From Nitrospirota bacterium (lineage in GTDB: Bacteria; Nitrospinota_A; UBA7883; JACRGQ01): DNA of 20,843 nt. The notes under the pieces were generated by a model. That model was not told where the DNA came from. It did not search any database and was given only the letters and a program-made list of their open reading frames with translations. The DNA is taken from contig JAJRYM010000094.1 in the NCBI GenBank assembly GCA_024275775.1, positions 1-20,843 of the forward strand, in the 5' to 3' direction. A program made the position numbers and the translations under genes. The number at the start of each line of letters is the position of its first letter. Position 1 is the first letter of the stretch. This document shows positions 15,250 to 20,843 of the stretch, one piece after another.

Positions 15250-16458
15250 CTATCTGCCTTTAGGGGGATACGTATGGTGATGGGGAACGGTAAGGCCCGC
15301 GCCGATAACCGAGCCGGCGCGGATGCTGTGGCCGCCGCCGAGCACTGTTCCATCGCCTATGAAGGCGCCGAGCTTATCCATGCCGGTCTTAACCTTCCGG
15401 CCGTTGAAGCGAACCGCTATTTCCGATTTGTCTATATTCTGGTTTATTGTCATGGTGCCAGAACCGATACCTACGTTCATGCCTATCACCGAATCGCCGA
15501 TATAGGACAGCCGGCCGACGCTCGCTTTGCCGAAAATAACGCAGTTTTTGAGCTCCACTCCGAAGCCTACAATCGACTCCGGCCCAATGGAAGAATATTT
15601 GCGCACAAGAACGTTGTTGCCGATGTAGCTTCCCCTGCCTATGAAAGAGGGGCCTTCTATTATCGCCCCGGAACGGATTTCAACGCCTTCCTCTATATGA
15701 ACCGGCCCTTTGATTTTCGCGTCTTTCACGTTGATATCCCGGTGCACCATGGAATATTTCCAAGTGTCCATTATCACCCTGTTCGCCGTGAGGATATCCC
15801 ACGGGTAGCCGATATCTATCCACCCCTGCTCCCAGATGGATGCTTTCATCCCCTCCTTTTTTATAAGCGCCGCAAAAGCCCGCATCATATCCCCCCCGGC
15901 TTTCCGGAGCAGGTCGAAAAAAGAGTAAGGAAGAACGAAGGCTCCCGCCAGCACATAGTTGCCGAGATCTTTCCGTTTGGGCTTTTCCACTATTTTCGTT
16001 ATCCGCATATCCCTGTCCAGATATACGTTGCCGAACGAGCCGGTTTCCTCGGGCAGAACTATGCCCGCCGTAGGGAGATGGGAAAAATGAAAGGTCTGAA
16101 GAACGTTTGACAGAATATTGTCGTCGGTAACTATATCGGAATAAATAAGAAGAAAATGGTCGCCCGGATTGAAACTCTTCTTGGCCAGAAGTACAGCATG
16201 GCCGATTCCCTCCGCCTTTTTCTGGTGAATATAATTTATGTTCAGGCCTGTTTTGGCGCCGGTTCCGTAATGCTTGTGAATGGAATCTCCAAAAGGCCCT
16301 CTTACTATGTTTACATCGGTGAATCCGGATTCGCGAAGCATTTCCAGCGTGTAATCCAGTATCGGCCTGCCGGCAATATGAAGCATCGGTTTCGGTCTTG
16401 AAACCGAAAACGGCGCCATGTTGTTTCCCCCGCCTGCGGCAAGAATCAAAGCCTTCAT
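15250..16458 (-). CDS. Sugar-1-phosphate nucleotidyltransferase with left-handed beta-helix domain; both signature catalytic residues changed
   Basis: 402 residues with the layout of archaeal-type bifunctional sugar-1-phosphate nucleotidyltransferase/acetyltransferases (ST0452-like). Residues 1-235 are the Rossmann-like transferase: LILAAGGGNNM, PKPM (Lys23), YSD (Asp108), FGNV, IVEKP and WIDIGYPWD. Residues 245-390 are hexapeptide repeats. Two positions stand out. The loop normally ends G-x-R-M/L, with an Arg that activates the nucleotide; here it is N12-N13-M14. In the beta-helix the GlmU catalytic His is Arg316 (GRLSYIGD) and the Asn 14 residues later is Gly330, although the third landmark Asn339 stays. 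So acetylation looks unlikely and nucleotidyl transfer doubtful, leaving a regulatory, scaffold or altered-substrate role. It follows GlmS2 by 9 nt with GGGAG before the ATG and precedes GlmS1 by 2 nt. Fold confident, activity uncertain. Confidence 0.86.
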   Translation of the reverse strand: MKALILAAGGGNNMAPFSVSRPKPMLHIAGRPILDYTLEMLRESGFTDVNIVRGPFGDSIHKHYGTGAKTGLNINYIHQKKAEGIGHAVLLAKKSFNPGDHFLLIYSDIVTDDNILSNVLQTFHFSHLPTAGIVLPEETGSFGNVYLDRDMRITKIVEKPKRKDLGNYVLAGAFVLPYSFFDLLRKAGGDMMRAFAALIKKEGMKASIWEQGWIDIGYPWDILTANRVIMDTWKYSMVHRDINVKDAKIKGPVHIEEGVEIRSGAIIEGPSFIGRGSYIGNNVLVRKYSSIGPESIVGFGVELKNCVIFGKASVGRLSYIGDSVIGMNVGIGSGTMTINQNIDKSEIAVRFNGRKVKTGMDKLGAFIGDGTVLGGGHSIRAGSVIGAGLTVPHHHTYPPKGR

Positions 16459-16467
16459 ATTTTCTCC

Positions 16468-18282
16468 CTATACGGTTACGCTCTTGGCTATATTGCGCGG
16501 CCGGTCAATATCTTTGCGGTTATACAACCCCAGATAGTAGATAAAAAGCTGGGCGGGCGCAATCGCCGTCATTATGGAAAGCCTGTCGTCGGTATCCGGC
16601 ACGGTAATCACCCGGTCGCAATGCTCGGCTATATCCAGCGTATCACCGCTTGCAGTCGCTATTATATCGGCGCCGCGGACTTTCAGTTCATCCATATCGT
16701 TCGATATCTGTTTTCTAAGAAACTTCATGTTGGCGAAAAACATTATGGGGCTTCCTTTTTCTATGAGGCTTATGGTTCCATGCTTGAATTCTCCGGCAAG
16801 AAGCCCCTCGCCGTGAACGTTGACAACCTCCTTCGCCATCAGCGCCGCGTAATGGCACAAGGGATACATCATGCCCCGGCCGACGAAAAAGAACGACCGG
16901 TGATGCGCGTATTGTTCCGCAAGGCGTCTAATCATCATTTCGTTGGTTATCGTCAGTTCCATTTTTTCAGGTATGGCCCTTATCTCCTCTAGAAGATTCC
17001 GCTGGTCTTCGATCGTAAGATGGCCGTTTTTTCTACCCAGATAGAACATAAGAAGAATAAGCGCCATAATCGTAGCGCTGAAGGTCTTGCTTGAAACAAC
17101 CGAAACTTCCGGGCCTGCCTGCGTCAACAGCGGATAGTCCGCGAGCCTGGCAAGCGAGCTGGACGGATTGTTGGTGACGGCAAGCAGTTTCGCGCCGTGA
17201 TTGGCCACGAAACGCGCGGCCTCCAGGGTATCCAGCGATTCGCCGGACTGCGAAAGCGCCACGTAAAGGGCATTTTTTTCCACAACGCCGCTACCGTAAC
17301 GGAATTCGGAGGCGACTTGGCGGGATGTTGAAACGCCGGCCATCGATTCGCAGAGAGACTGCCCCAGCATCGCCGCGAAATACGAAGAGCCGCTTCCGAA
17401 GAAAATAACGCGGGACGGGTTGCCGATGTCCGGAAACGAGAAATCATCGGGCGAGACATGCTCGGCGGTGATGGGAATAGATTTCGCTATCGTTTCCCGC
17501 ACCGCGCGGGGCGACTCCACTATCTCTTTCAGAAGATAATGGCGGTACCCCCGCTTTTCCGACTGCACCACATTCCATGAAATATTCTGCGGGGTATGGT
17601 GGATCGGCTGTCCATGAAAATCAAAAAACTGCGCCCCTTCGTGGGAGAGAACCGCCATCTCCCCGTCATTCAGGAAAACTATCCGCTCGGTGAAAGGCGC
17701 CACGGCCGTCACATCGGAGGCTACTATCAGCTCCGCCTCGCCGAGGCCGATAACAAGCGGGTTGCCTTTCCTCACCGCCACGAGGCAATCGGGGTCTTTG
17801 GCGGAGATGGCGCAACAGGTAAAACCGTCCTCCAGCTCCTTTATCGCCTCCAGAACGGACTCATAAAGCGACCCTTTCCAATGAATATTTATCAGATGCG
17901 GCAAAACCTCGGTATCGGTTTCCGAGCGGAACGACACGCCTTTCGCTTCAAGCTTTCTGCGGAGAATTGCGGCATTTTCCAGTATGCCGTTGTGAACGAC
18001 CGCCGTATCTCCGGCCACCTGCGGATGAGCGTTTCTCACCGAAGGTTTTCCGTGGGTGGCCCACCGCGTATGGCCGATGCCGATACTGCCGGCAACCGGC
18101 TGGCCGGCAAGCTTTTCCACCAATGCGTGCGGTCGGCCGAGAGTGCGGAAAATTTTCAGGTTTTTTTCGGAAATCATCGCCAGCCCGGATGAATCGTAAC
18201 CACGGTATTCAAGCCGCTCAAGCGCGTCCAGAATTACTCCGCTCGCATCACGATGCCCCACGTACCCTACAAGACCGGACAT
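16468..18282 (-). CDS. Glucosamine-6-phosphate synthase paralog 2 with Cys-to-Ser change at the glutaminase nucleophile
   Basis: 604 residues, full-length GlmS architecture. The first codons read ATG TCC GGT, giving MSGLVGYVG, so the nucleophilic N-terminal Cys of this Ntn amidotransferase is Ser. All other glutaminase residues remain: RGYDSSG (Arg27), HTRWATHG (71-78), HNGI (97-100) and SETDTEV (Asp123). The isomerase half is canonical, more so than in paralog 1: GSGSSYFA, ASEFRY, SQSGESLDT, VSSKTFS, AKEVVNVHGEG, EFKHG and a C-terminal AKSVTV with Lys600. C-to-S mutants of GlmS-type enzymes generally lose glutaminase while keeping ammonia-dependent or isomerase activity, so this may be an isomerase that borrows ammonia or pairs with paralog 1. 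The start is secure because AAGGAGG lies 8 nt upstream. It follows the uridylyltransferase by 3 nt. It is not a decayed gene: the frame is intact over 1.8 kb. Confidence 0.92.
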   Translation of the reverse strand: MSGLVGYVGHRDASGVILDALERLEYRGYDSSGLAMISEKNLKIFRTLGRPHALVEKLAGQPVAGSIGIGHTRWATHGKPSVRNAHPQVAGDTAVVHNGILENAAILRRKLEAKGVSFRSETDTEVLPHLINIHWKGSLYESVLEAIKELEDGFTCCAISAKDPDCLVAVRKGNPLVIGLGEAELIVASDVTAVAPFTERIVFLNDGEMAVLSHEGAQFFDFHGQPIHHTPQNISWNVVQSEKRGYRHYLLKEIVESPRAVRETIAKSIPITAEHVSPDDFSFPDIGNPSRVIFFGSGSSYFAAMLGQSLCESMAGVSTSRQVASEFRYGSGVVEKNALYVALSQSGESLDTLEAARFVANHGAKLLAVTNNPSSSLARLADYPLLTQAGPEVSVVSSKTFSATIMALILLMFYLGRKNGHLTIEDQRNLLEEIRAIPEKMELTITNEMMIRRLAEQYAHHRSFFFVGRGMMYPLCHYAALMAKEVVNVHGEGLLAGEFKHGTISLIEKGSPIMFFANMKFLRKQISNDMDELKVRGADIIATASGDTLDIAEHCDRVITVPDTDDRLSIMTAIAPAQLFIYYLGLYNRKDIDRPRNIAKSVTV

Positions 18283-18285
18283 CCC

Positions 18286-19047
18286 TTAGCCCTCCTTCCG
18301 CGCGAAAATCAGCGTTTCGGCTTTTTTAAGGTCTTCGGGAGTGTTGATTCCATACAGCTCGCCTGCGTCTTCAAGTTTTATCGCTCCAACCGGCAGTCCC
18401 GATTCTACGGCGGCGCCGACAACATCCGTGAGGTAGTATTCCCCCTGCTCGTTATCGCGCGAGACGCCCCGTAGCGCTCCGAAAAGGAAATCGCTGTCGA
18501 ACACATACACGCCTCCGTTAATTTCCCTGATTTTTTTCTGCTCGCCGTCGGCGTCCTTTTCTTCCACTATGCCGGTAACGGCGCCATTCTCATTGCGGAT
18601 AATCCGGCCGTACCCGTTGGGATTCTCGAACTCCACGCTCAAAAGAGAAACGGAATTTCCCCTTTCGCGATGAAACGCCAGAAGTCGTTCGAGGGTTTCC
18701 GGCCGAATAAACGGCACGTCGCCGCTTAAAACCATAACGTCGCCGCTGAAATCCGCCAGCGCCGATTCCGCCCGCATAACGGCGTGAGCTGTGCCAAGCT
18801 GTTCTTCCTGCGTTGCGAAAAGCGCGTTTTCTCCGCGCAGAGCCTGCCTTACTTCTTCGCCTCCGTGCCCTGTCACCACTACAGTCCTTTCCGGGTTGAG
18901 CGGGACGACCGATTCTACGACCCAAGACACGAGAGGCCTCCCGGCCAATACGTTAAGCACTTTTGGTAGAGAGCTGTTCATTCTTTTCCCCTTGCCGGCG
19001 GCAAGAACGATAACAGCGGTTTTTCGTCCGGCCATGAGGTCCATCAT
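18286..19047 (-). CDS. glmU: GlmU-type uridylyltransferase, N-terminal half only
   Basis: 253 residues against about 456 for full GlmU; the acetyltransferase beta-helix is absent. The transferase half converts GlcNAc-1-phosphate and UTP to UDP-GlcNAc. Motifs are LAAGKGKRM (Arg22), LPKVL (Lys29), EQLGTAHAV (82-90), SGDVPFI (Asp110), NGYGRI, EINGGVYVFD, QGEYYLTDVVG and GINTPEDL, a full uridylyltransferase set. The gene ends cleanly at TAA, 3 nt before GlmS2, with no beta-helix remnant downstream, so this is a settled split form. The stand-alone acetyltransferase at 10778-11572 is the best partner. Start is uncertain among three close ATGs (residues 1, 2 and 5) because no ribosome-binding site is visible in the 40-bp gap after the phosphatase gene. 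A role on a related sugar phosphate is possible but the motif match to GlmU is close. Confidence 0.9.
   Translation of the reverse strand: MMDLMAGRKTAVIVLAAGKGKRMNSSLPKVLNVLAGRPLVSWVVESVVPLNPERTVVVTGHGGEEVRQALRGENALFATQEEQLGTAHAVMRAESALADFSGDVMVLSGDVPFIRPETLERLLAFHRERGNSVSLLSVEFENPNGYGRIIRNENGAVTGIVEEKDADGEQKKIREINGGVYVFDSDFLFGALRGVSRDNEQGEYYLTDVVGAAVESGLPVGAIKLEDAGELYGINTPEDLKKAETLIFARKEG
18291..18297 (-). promoter_or_regulatory. Strong ribosome-binding site fixing the GlmS2 start
   Basis: AAGGAGG on the minus strand, 8 nt before the ATG at 18282, inside the final codons of the uridylyltransferase gene. It matters because it shows Ser is really the second residue of GlmS2 and that the missing Cys does not come from a misplaced start. 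Confidence 0.7.
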
Positions 19048-19072
19048 ATCAAAAGAGGAGGCGCCCCACCCG

Positions 19073-19084
19073 AAACCTAGGTTT
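19073..19084. repeat. 12-bp perfect palindrome between phosphatase and uridylyltransferase genes
   Basis: AAACCTAGGTTT reads the same on both strands and lies in the 40-bp gap between the phosphatase stop (19088) and the uridylyltransferase start (19047). It could be an operator half-site pair or chance. No second copy was noticed in the window. Confidence 0.2.
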
Positions 19085-19087
19085 TTT

Positions 19088-19564
19088 TCAACAGCAGGAT
19101 ATTACGAACCGCCTCTGCTCGGAGGTTTCCAGCGCGAACGGAACGCGCGAGCGAACAAATTGGATGGCTTCTTCGCCGGAAAGCCCAAGCGCCTTTTTCG
19201 CCATAGCCGCAAGGAAAAGTCCGGCGCGGCCGATGCCGGCGTGGCAGTGCACGACCATGTTTTTTCCCTGTCCGGCAAGGCGGACGGCCTTTTCGACCAC
19301 CGGCGCAAGCTCCTCTTTAGCCGGAACGCTAAAATCGAGAATCGGGAAATGAATCACCTCGTAGCCGTCTTCGATGTAAAGAGATTTCAGATCCCTGCCG
19401 GTTATGCTTCTGTATTCGTACTCTTCGACCAGCAGAACTATGACGTTTATCCCCTCCCGCTCGAACTCGTCGTAAACCTCTTCGGCCGGGTCGAAATTGC
19501 CGAACGGCATCTGGCTTCTGAAAACCTTTCCCGGCAGTCCCAGCGGGAGTTCCACGAGATTCAT
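19088..19564 (-). CDS. Protein tyrosine / dual-specificity phosphatase
   Basis: 158 residues, a single cysteine-phosphatase domain. The P-loop VHCHAGIGRAG holds the CX5R motif (Cys107, Arg113), and LDFSVP (Asp77) is the likely general-acid loop. These enzymes remove phosphate from tyrosine or from Ser/Thr, and some act on non-protein phosphates. The residue after the catalytic Arg, usually Ser or Thr, is Ala114, which could slow turnover of the phosphocysteine intermediate. No signal peptide or membrane segment. Its ATG overlaps the MurA stop (ATGA at 19561-19564), so it is translationally coupled to a peptidoglycan enzyme. A job in controlling cell-wall precursor synthesis, or on a sugar phosphate, is inferred from position alone. 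No kinase is encoded nearby except the unlinked histidine kinase. Family call confident. Confidence 0.88.
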   Translation of the reverse strand: MNLVELPLGLPGKVFRSQMPFGNFDPAEEVYDEFEREGINVIVLLVEEYEYRSITGRDLKSLYIEDGYEVIHFPILDFSVPAKEELAPVVEKAVRLAGQGKNMVVHCHAGIGRAGLFLAAMAKKALGLSGEEAIQFVRSRVPFALETSEQRRFVISCC

Positions 19565-20823
19565 CGTTCCCGCACCCTTTTTATGTCGGCGCCGACGAGC
19601 GCCAGTTTTTTCTCGATATGCTGATACCCGCGGTCAAGATGATAAACTCGCCCCAGCCTCGTTATCCCCTTCGCGGCCAGCCCGGCGATTACAAGCGAAG
19701 CCGACGCCCGCAGGTCTGTGGCCATAACGTCCGCGCCGGAAAGCGATTCAACGCCCTTGATGAAAGCGTTTTTATCCTTGAGCTTGATATCGGCGCCCAT
19801 TCTTCTCAACTCGGCCACGTGCATATAGCGATTTTCAAAAATCGTTTCGGTTACTATGCTTGCCCCGTCCGCGATAGCAAGCACGGCCATCATCTGCGCC
19901 TGCATATCGGTTGGAAATCCTGGATGCGGAGATGTTTCTATATCGACCGGCGAAGGTCTGCGGGGGCCTTTTACTTCAATCCAGTTTTCGCCTTCGGATA
20001 TCGAACAGCCGCACTCCCGCAGTTTTTGGGTGAACGCTTCACAATCAGCCGGATTGCACGAGGTGATTTTCAAATGTCCGCCGGTAATGGCGGCGGCGGC
20101 CATGAATGTTCCGGTTTCGATTCTATCCGGAATAATTTCCATTTCCGCCGCGTGGAGTTTCCTTCCCCCCTTAATCTGAATCCTGTCCGTGCCGGCGCCC
20201 TGCACGTCCCCGCCCATGCGGTTAAGCAGGTCGGCCAGAAAAATAATTTCCGGCTCTCTCGCCGCGTTTTCCAGCACCGTATCGCCGGTTGCGGCGGCGG
20301 CGGCCATCATGAGGTTTTCCGTGCCGGTTACCGTTACCGTATCGAAAATGATTTTCGCGCCGCGCAGTCCGTCCGGCGCTTTGGCGGAAACGTAGCCGTG
20401 CTCAAGCGCTATCTCCGCGCCCATGGCTTCGAGCCCTTTAAGATGAAAGTTTATCGGCCTTTCGCCTATGGCACATCCGCCGGGAAGGGAAATCTTCGCC
20501 TGCCCGTTACGCGCCAGCAGAGGGCCAAGCACAAGCACCGAGGCCCGCATCGTGCGCACCATATCGTAAGGAGCTACAACGTGGTTAATCCCGCTACTCT
20601 CAAGCGTGTACACCCCGTCTTCCACCGCAGATATTTCACTGCCGAACTCCCGCAAAAGCGAGATGATTGTCTGAACGTCCCGGAGGTCCGGCACATTGGA
20701 GAACCGGAACGTCCCCGGGCAGAGAAGAGTGGCCGCGAAAGCGGGAAGCGCGCCGTTTTTCGCGCCGGATACCGGCAGTTCGCCCTCAATCCTGCGTCCG
20801 CCGGTTATGACTATGCTGTCCAT
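19561..20823 (-). CDS. murA: UDP-N-acetylglucosamine 1-carboxyvinyltransferase
   Basis: 420 residues, the usual MurA length. It transfers enolpyruvate from PEP to UDP-GlcNAc, the first committed step of peptidoglycan synthesis. Visible marks are GAKNGALP (Lys22, Asn23), the active-site loop LPGGCAIGERP (Cys117), the base in HPGFPTDMQAQ (Asp306), DLRASASLVIAG and the C-terminal LDRGYQHIEKKL. Cys117 is the residue alkylated by fosfomycin, so sensitivity is expected. It is the first gene of the operon within the window; only 20 bases upstream are visible and they contain no clear ribosome-binding site or promoter. The downstream phosphatase gene overlaps by 4 bp. Being upstream of genes that make its own substrate UDP-GlcNAc suggests joint regulation of the pathway. 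Function certain; whether a second MurA exists elsewhere cannot be seen. Confidence 0.97.
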   Translation of the reverse strand: MDSIVITGGRRIEGELPVSGAKNGALPAFAATLLCPGTFRFSNVPDLRDVQTIISLLREFGSEISAVEDGVYTLESSGINHVVAPYDMVRTMRASVLVLGPLLARNGQAKISLPGGCAIGERPINFHLKGLEAMGAEIALEHGYVSAKAPDGLRGAKIIFDTVTVTGTENLMMAAAAATGDTVLENAAREPEIIFLADLLNRMGGDVQGAGTDRIQIKGGRKLHAAEMEIIPDRIETGTFMAAAAITGGHLKITSCNPADCEAFTQKLRECGCSISEGENWIEVKGPRRPSPVDIETSPHPGFPTDMQAQMMAVLAIADGASIVTETIFENRYMHVAELRRMGADIKLKDKNAFIKGVESLSGADVMATDLRASASLVIAGLAAKGITRLGRVYHLDRGYQHIEKKLALVGADIKRVRER

Positions 20824-20843
20824 TTATTTTAGACCGGCTATCA

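Noticed and set aside
15274..16110. Long plus-strand reading frame opposite the nucleotidyltransferase gene
   Set aside because: It lies fully antisense to a motif-rich gene, has no recognisable domain and reflects the codon bias of the opposite strand.
19618..20832. 404-codon plus-strand frame opposite murA
   Set aside because: Antisense shadow of a certain MurA gene; composition rich in Arg/His with no domain.
1..20843. CRISPR arrays, insertion sequences, integrases, rRNA or tRNA genes
   Set aside because: No regularly spaced direct repeats, transposase motifs or RNA gene cores were seen on either strand.

Overview
The window is chromosomal DNA from a bacterium that makes peptidoglycan. 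It is dense (short gaps, many 4-bp start/stop overlaps), about half G+C or slightly above by eye, and mostly uses Shine-Dalgarno-led starts. TlyA, a two-GTPase Der and MurA rule out an archaeon, but nothing here fixes the phylum. Several gene forms are unusual for well-studied bacteria (a GlmU that is only the uridylyltransferase half, a 621-residue phosphohexomutase, duplicated GlmS), which would fit an uncultivated lineage; that is inference.

Left region (1-6856). The 3' end of tlyA (+) runs into a three-gene minus-strand cassette: a Type III-like DNA methyltransferase (mod, 4808-6856), a NYN-domain putative RNase (4060-4638) and a Type III-like helicase/nuclease (res, 639-4040). The cassette looks more AT-rich than its flanks, most clearly in the predicted target-recognition region of mod, so it is probably a transferred defence island. 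Res carries about 200 residues beyond its PD-ExK nuclease, ending in an R-x5-H motif like that of HEPN RNases. The 169-bp gap between mod and the NYN gene holds a sigma70-like promoter, a 10-bp inverted repeat followed by a T-tract, and a competing upstream hairpin arm. It could be an attenuated leader controlling the nuclease genes, or a dispersed repeat.

Middle region (6984-10766). A plus-strand run holds der (ribosome-assembly GTPase), an orphan membrane sensor histidine kinase that overlaps the der stop, and a class-I glutamine amidotransferase that starts inside the end of the kinase gene.

Right region (10778-20823). Eight tightly packed minus-strand genes form what looks like a UDP-N-acetylglucosamine operon, in transcription order: murA, a protein tyrosine/dual-specificity phosphatase, a GlmU N-terminal-half uridylyltransferase, GlmS paralog 2, a sugar nucleotidyltransferase with a left-handed beta-helix, GlmS paralog 1, a long phosphohexomutase with a C-terminal winged-helix-like tail, and a stand-alone GlmU-type acetyltransferase. 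Together they could take fructose-6-phosphate to UDP-GlcNAc and then to the first committed step of peptidoglycan synthesis. Key catalytic residues are unevenly distributed: GlmS2 has Ser in place of the nucleophilic Cys, and the bifunctional-looking nucleotidyltransferase lacks both the signature Arg of its transferase loop and the catalytic His of a GlmU acetyltransferase. GlmS1, the half-GlmU and the stand-alone acetyltransferase keep theirs. The operon therefore seems to mix active enzymes with possible pseudoenzyme partners. No tRNA, rRNA, CRISPR array, transposase or integrase was seen, and no gap exceeds 300 bases.
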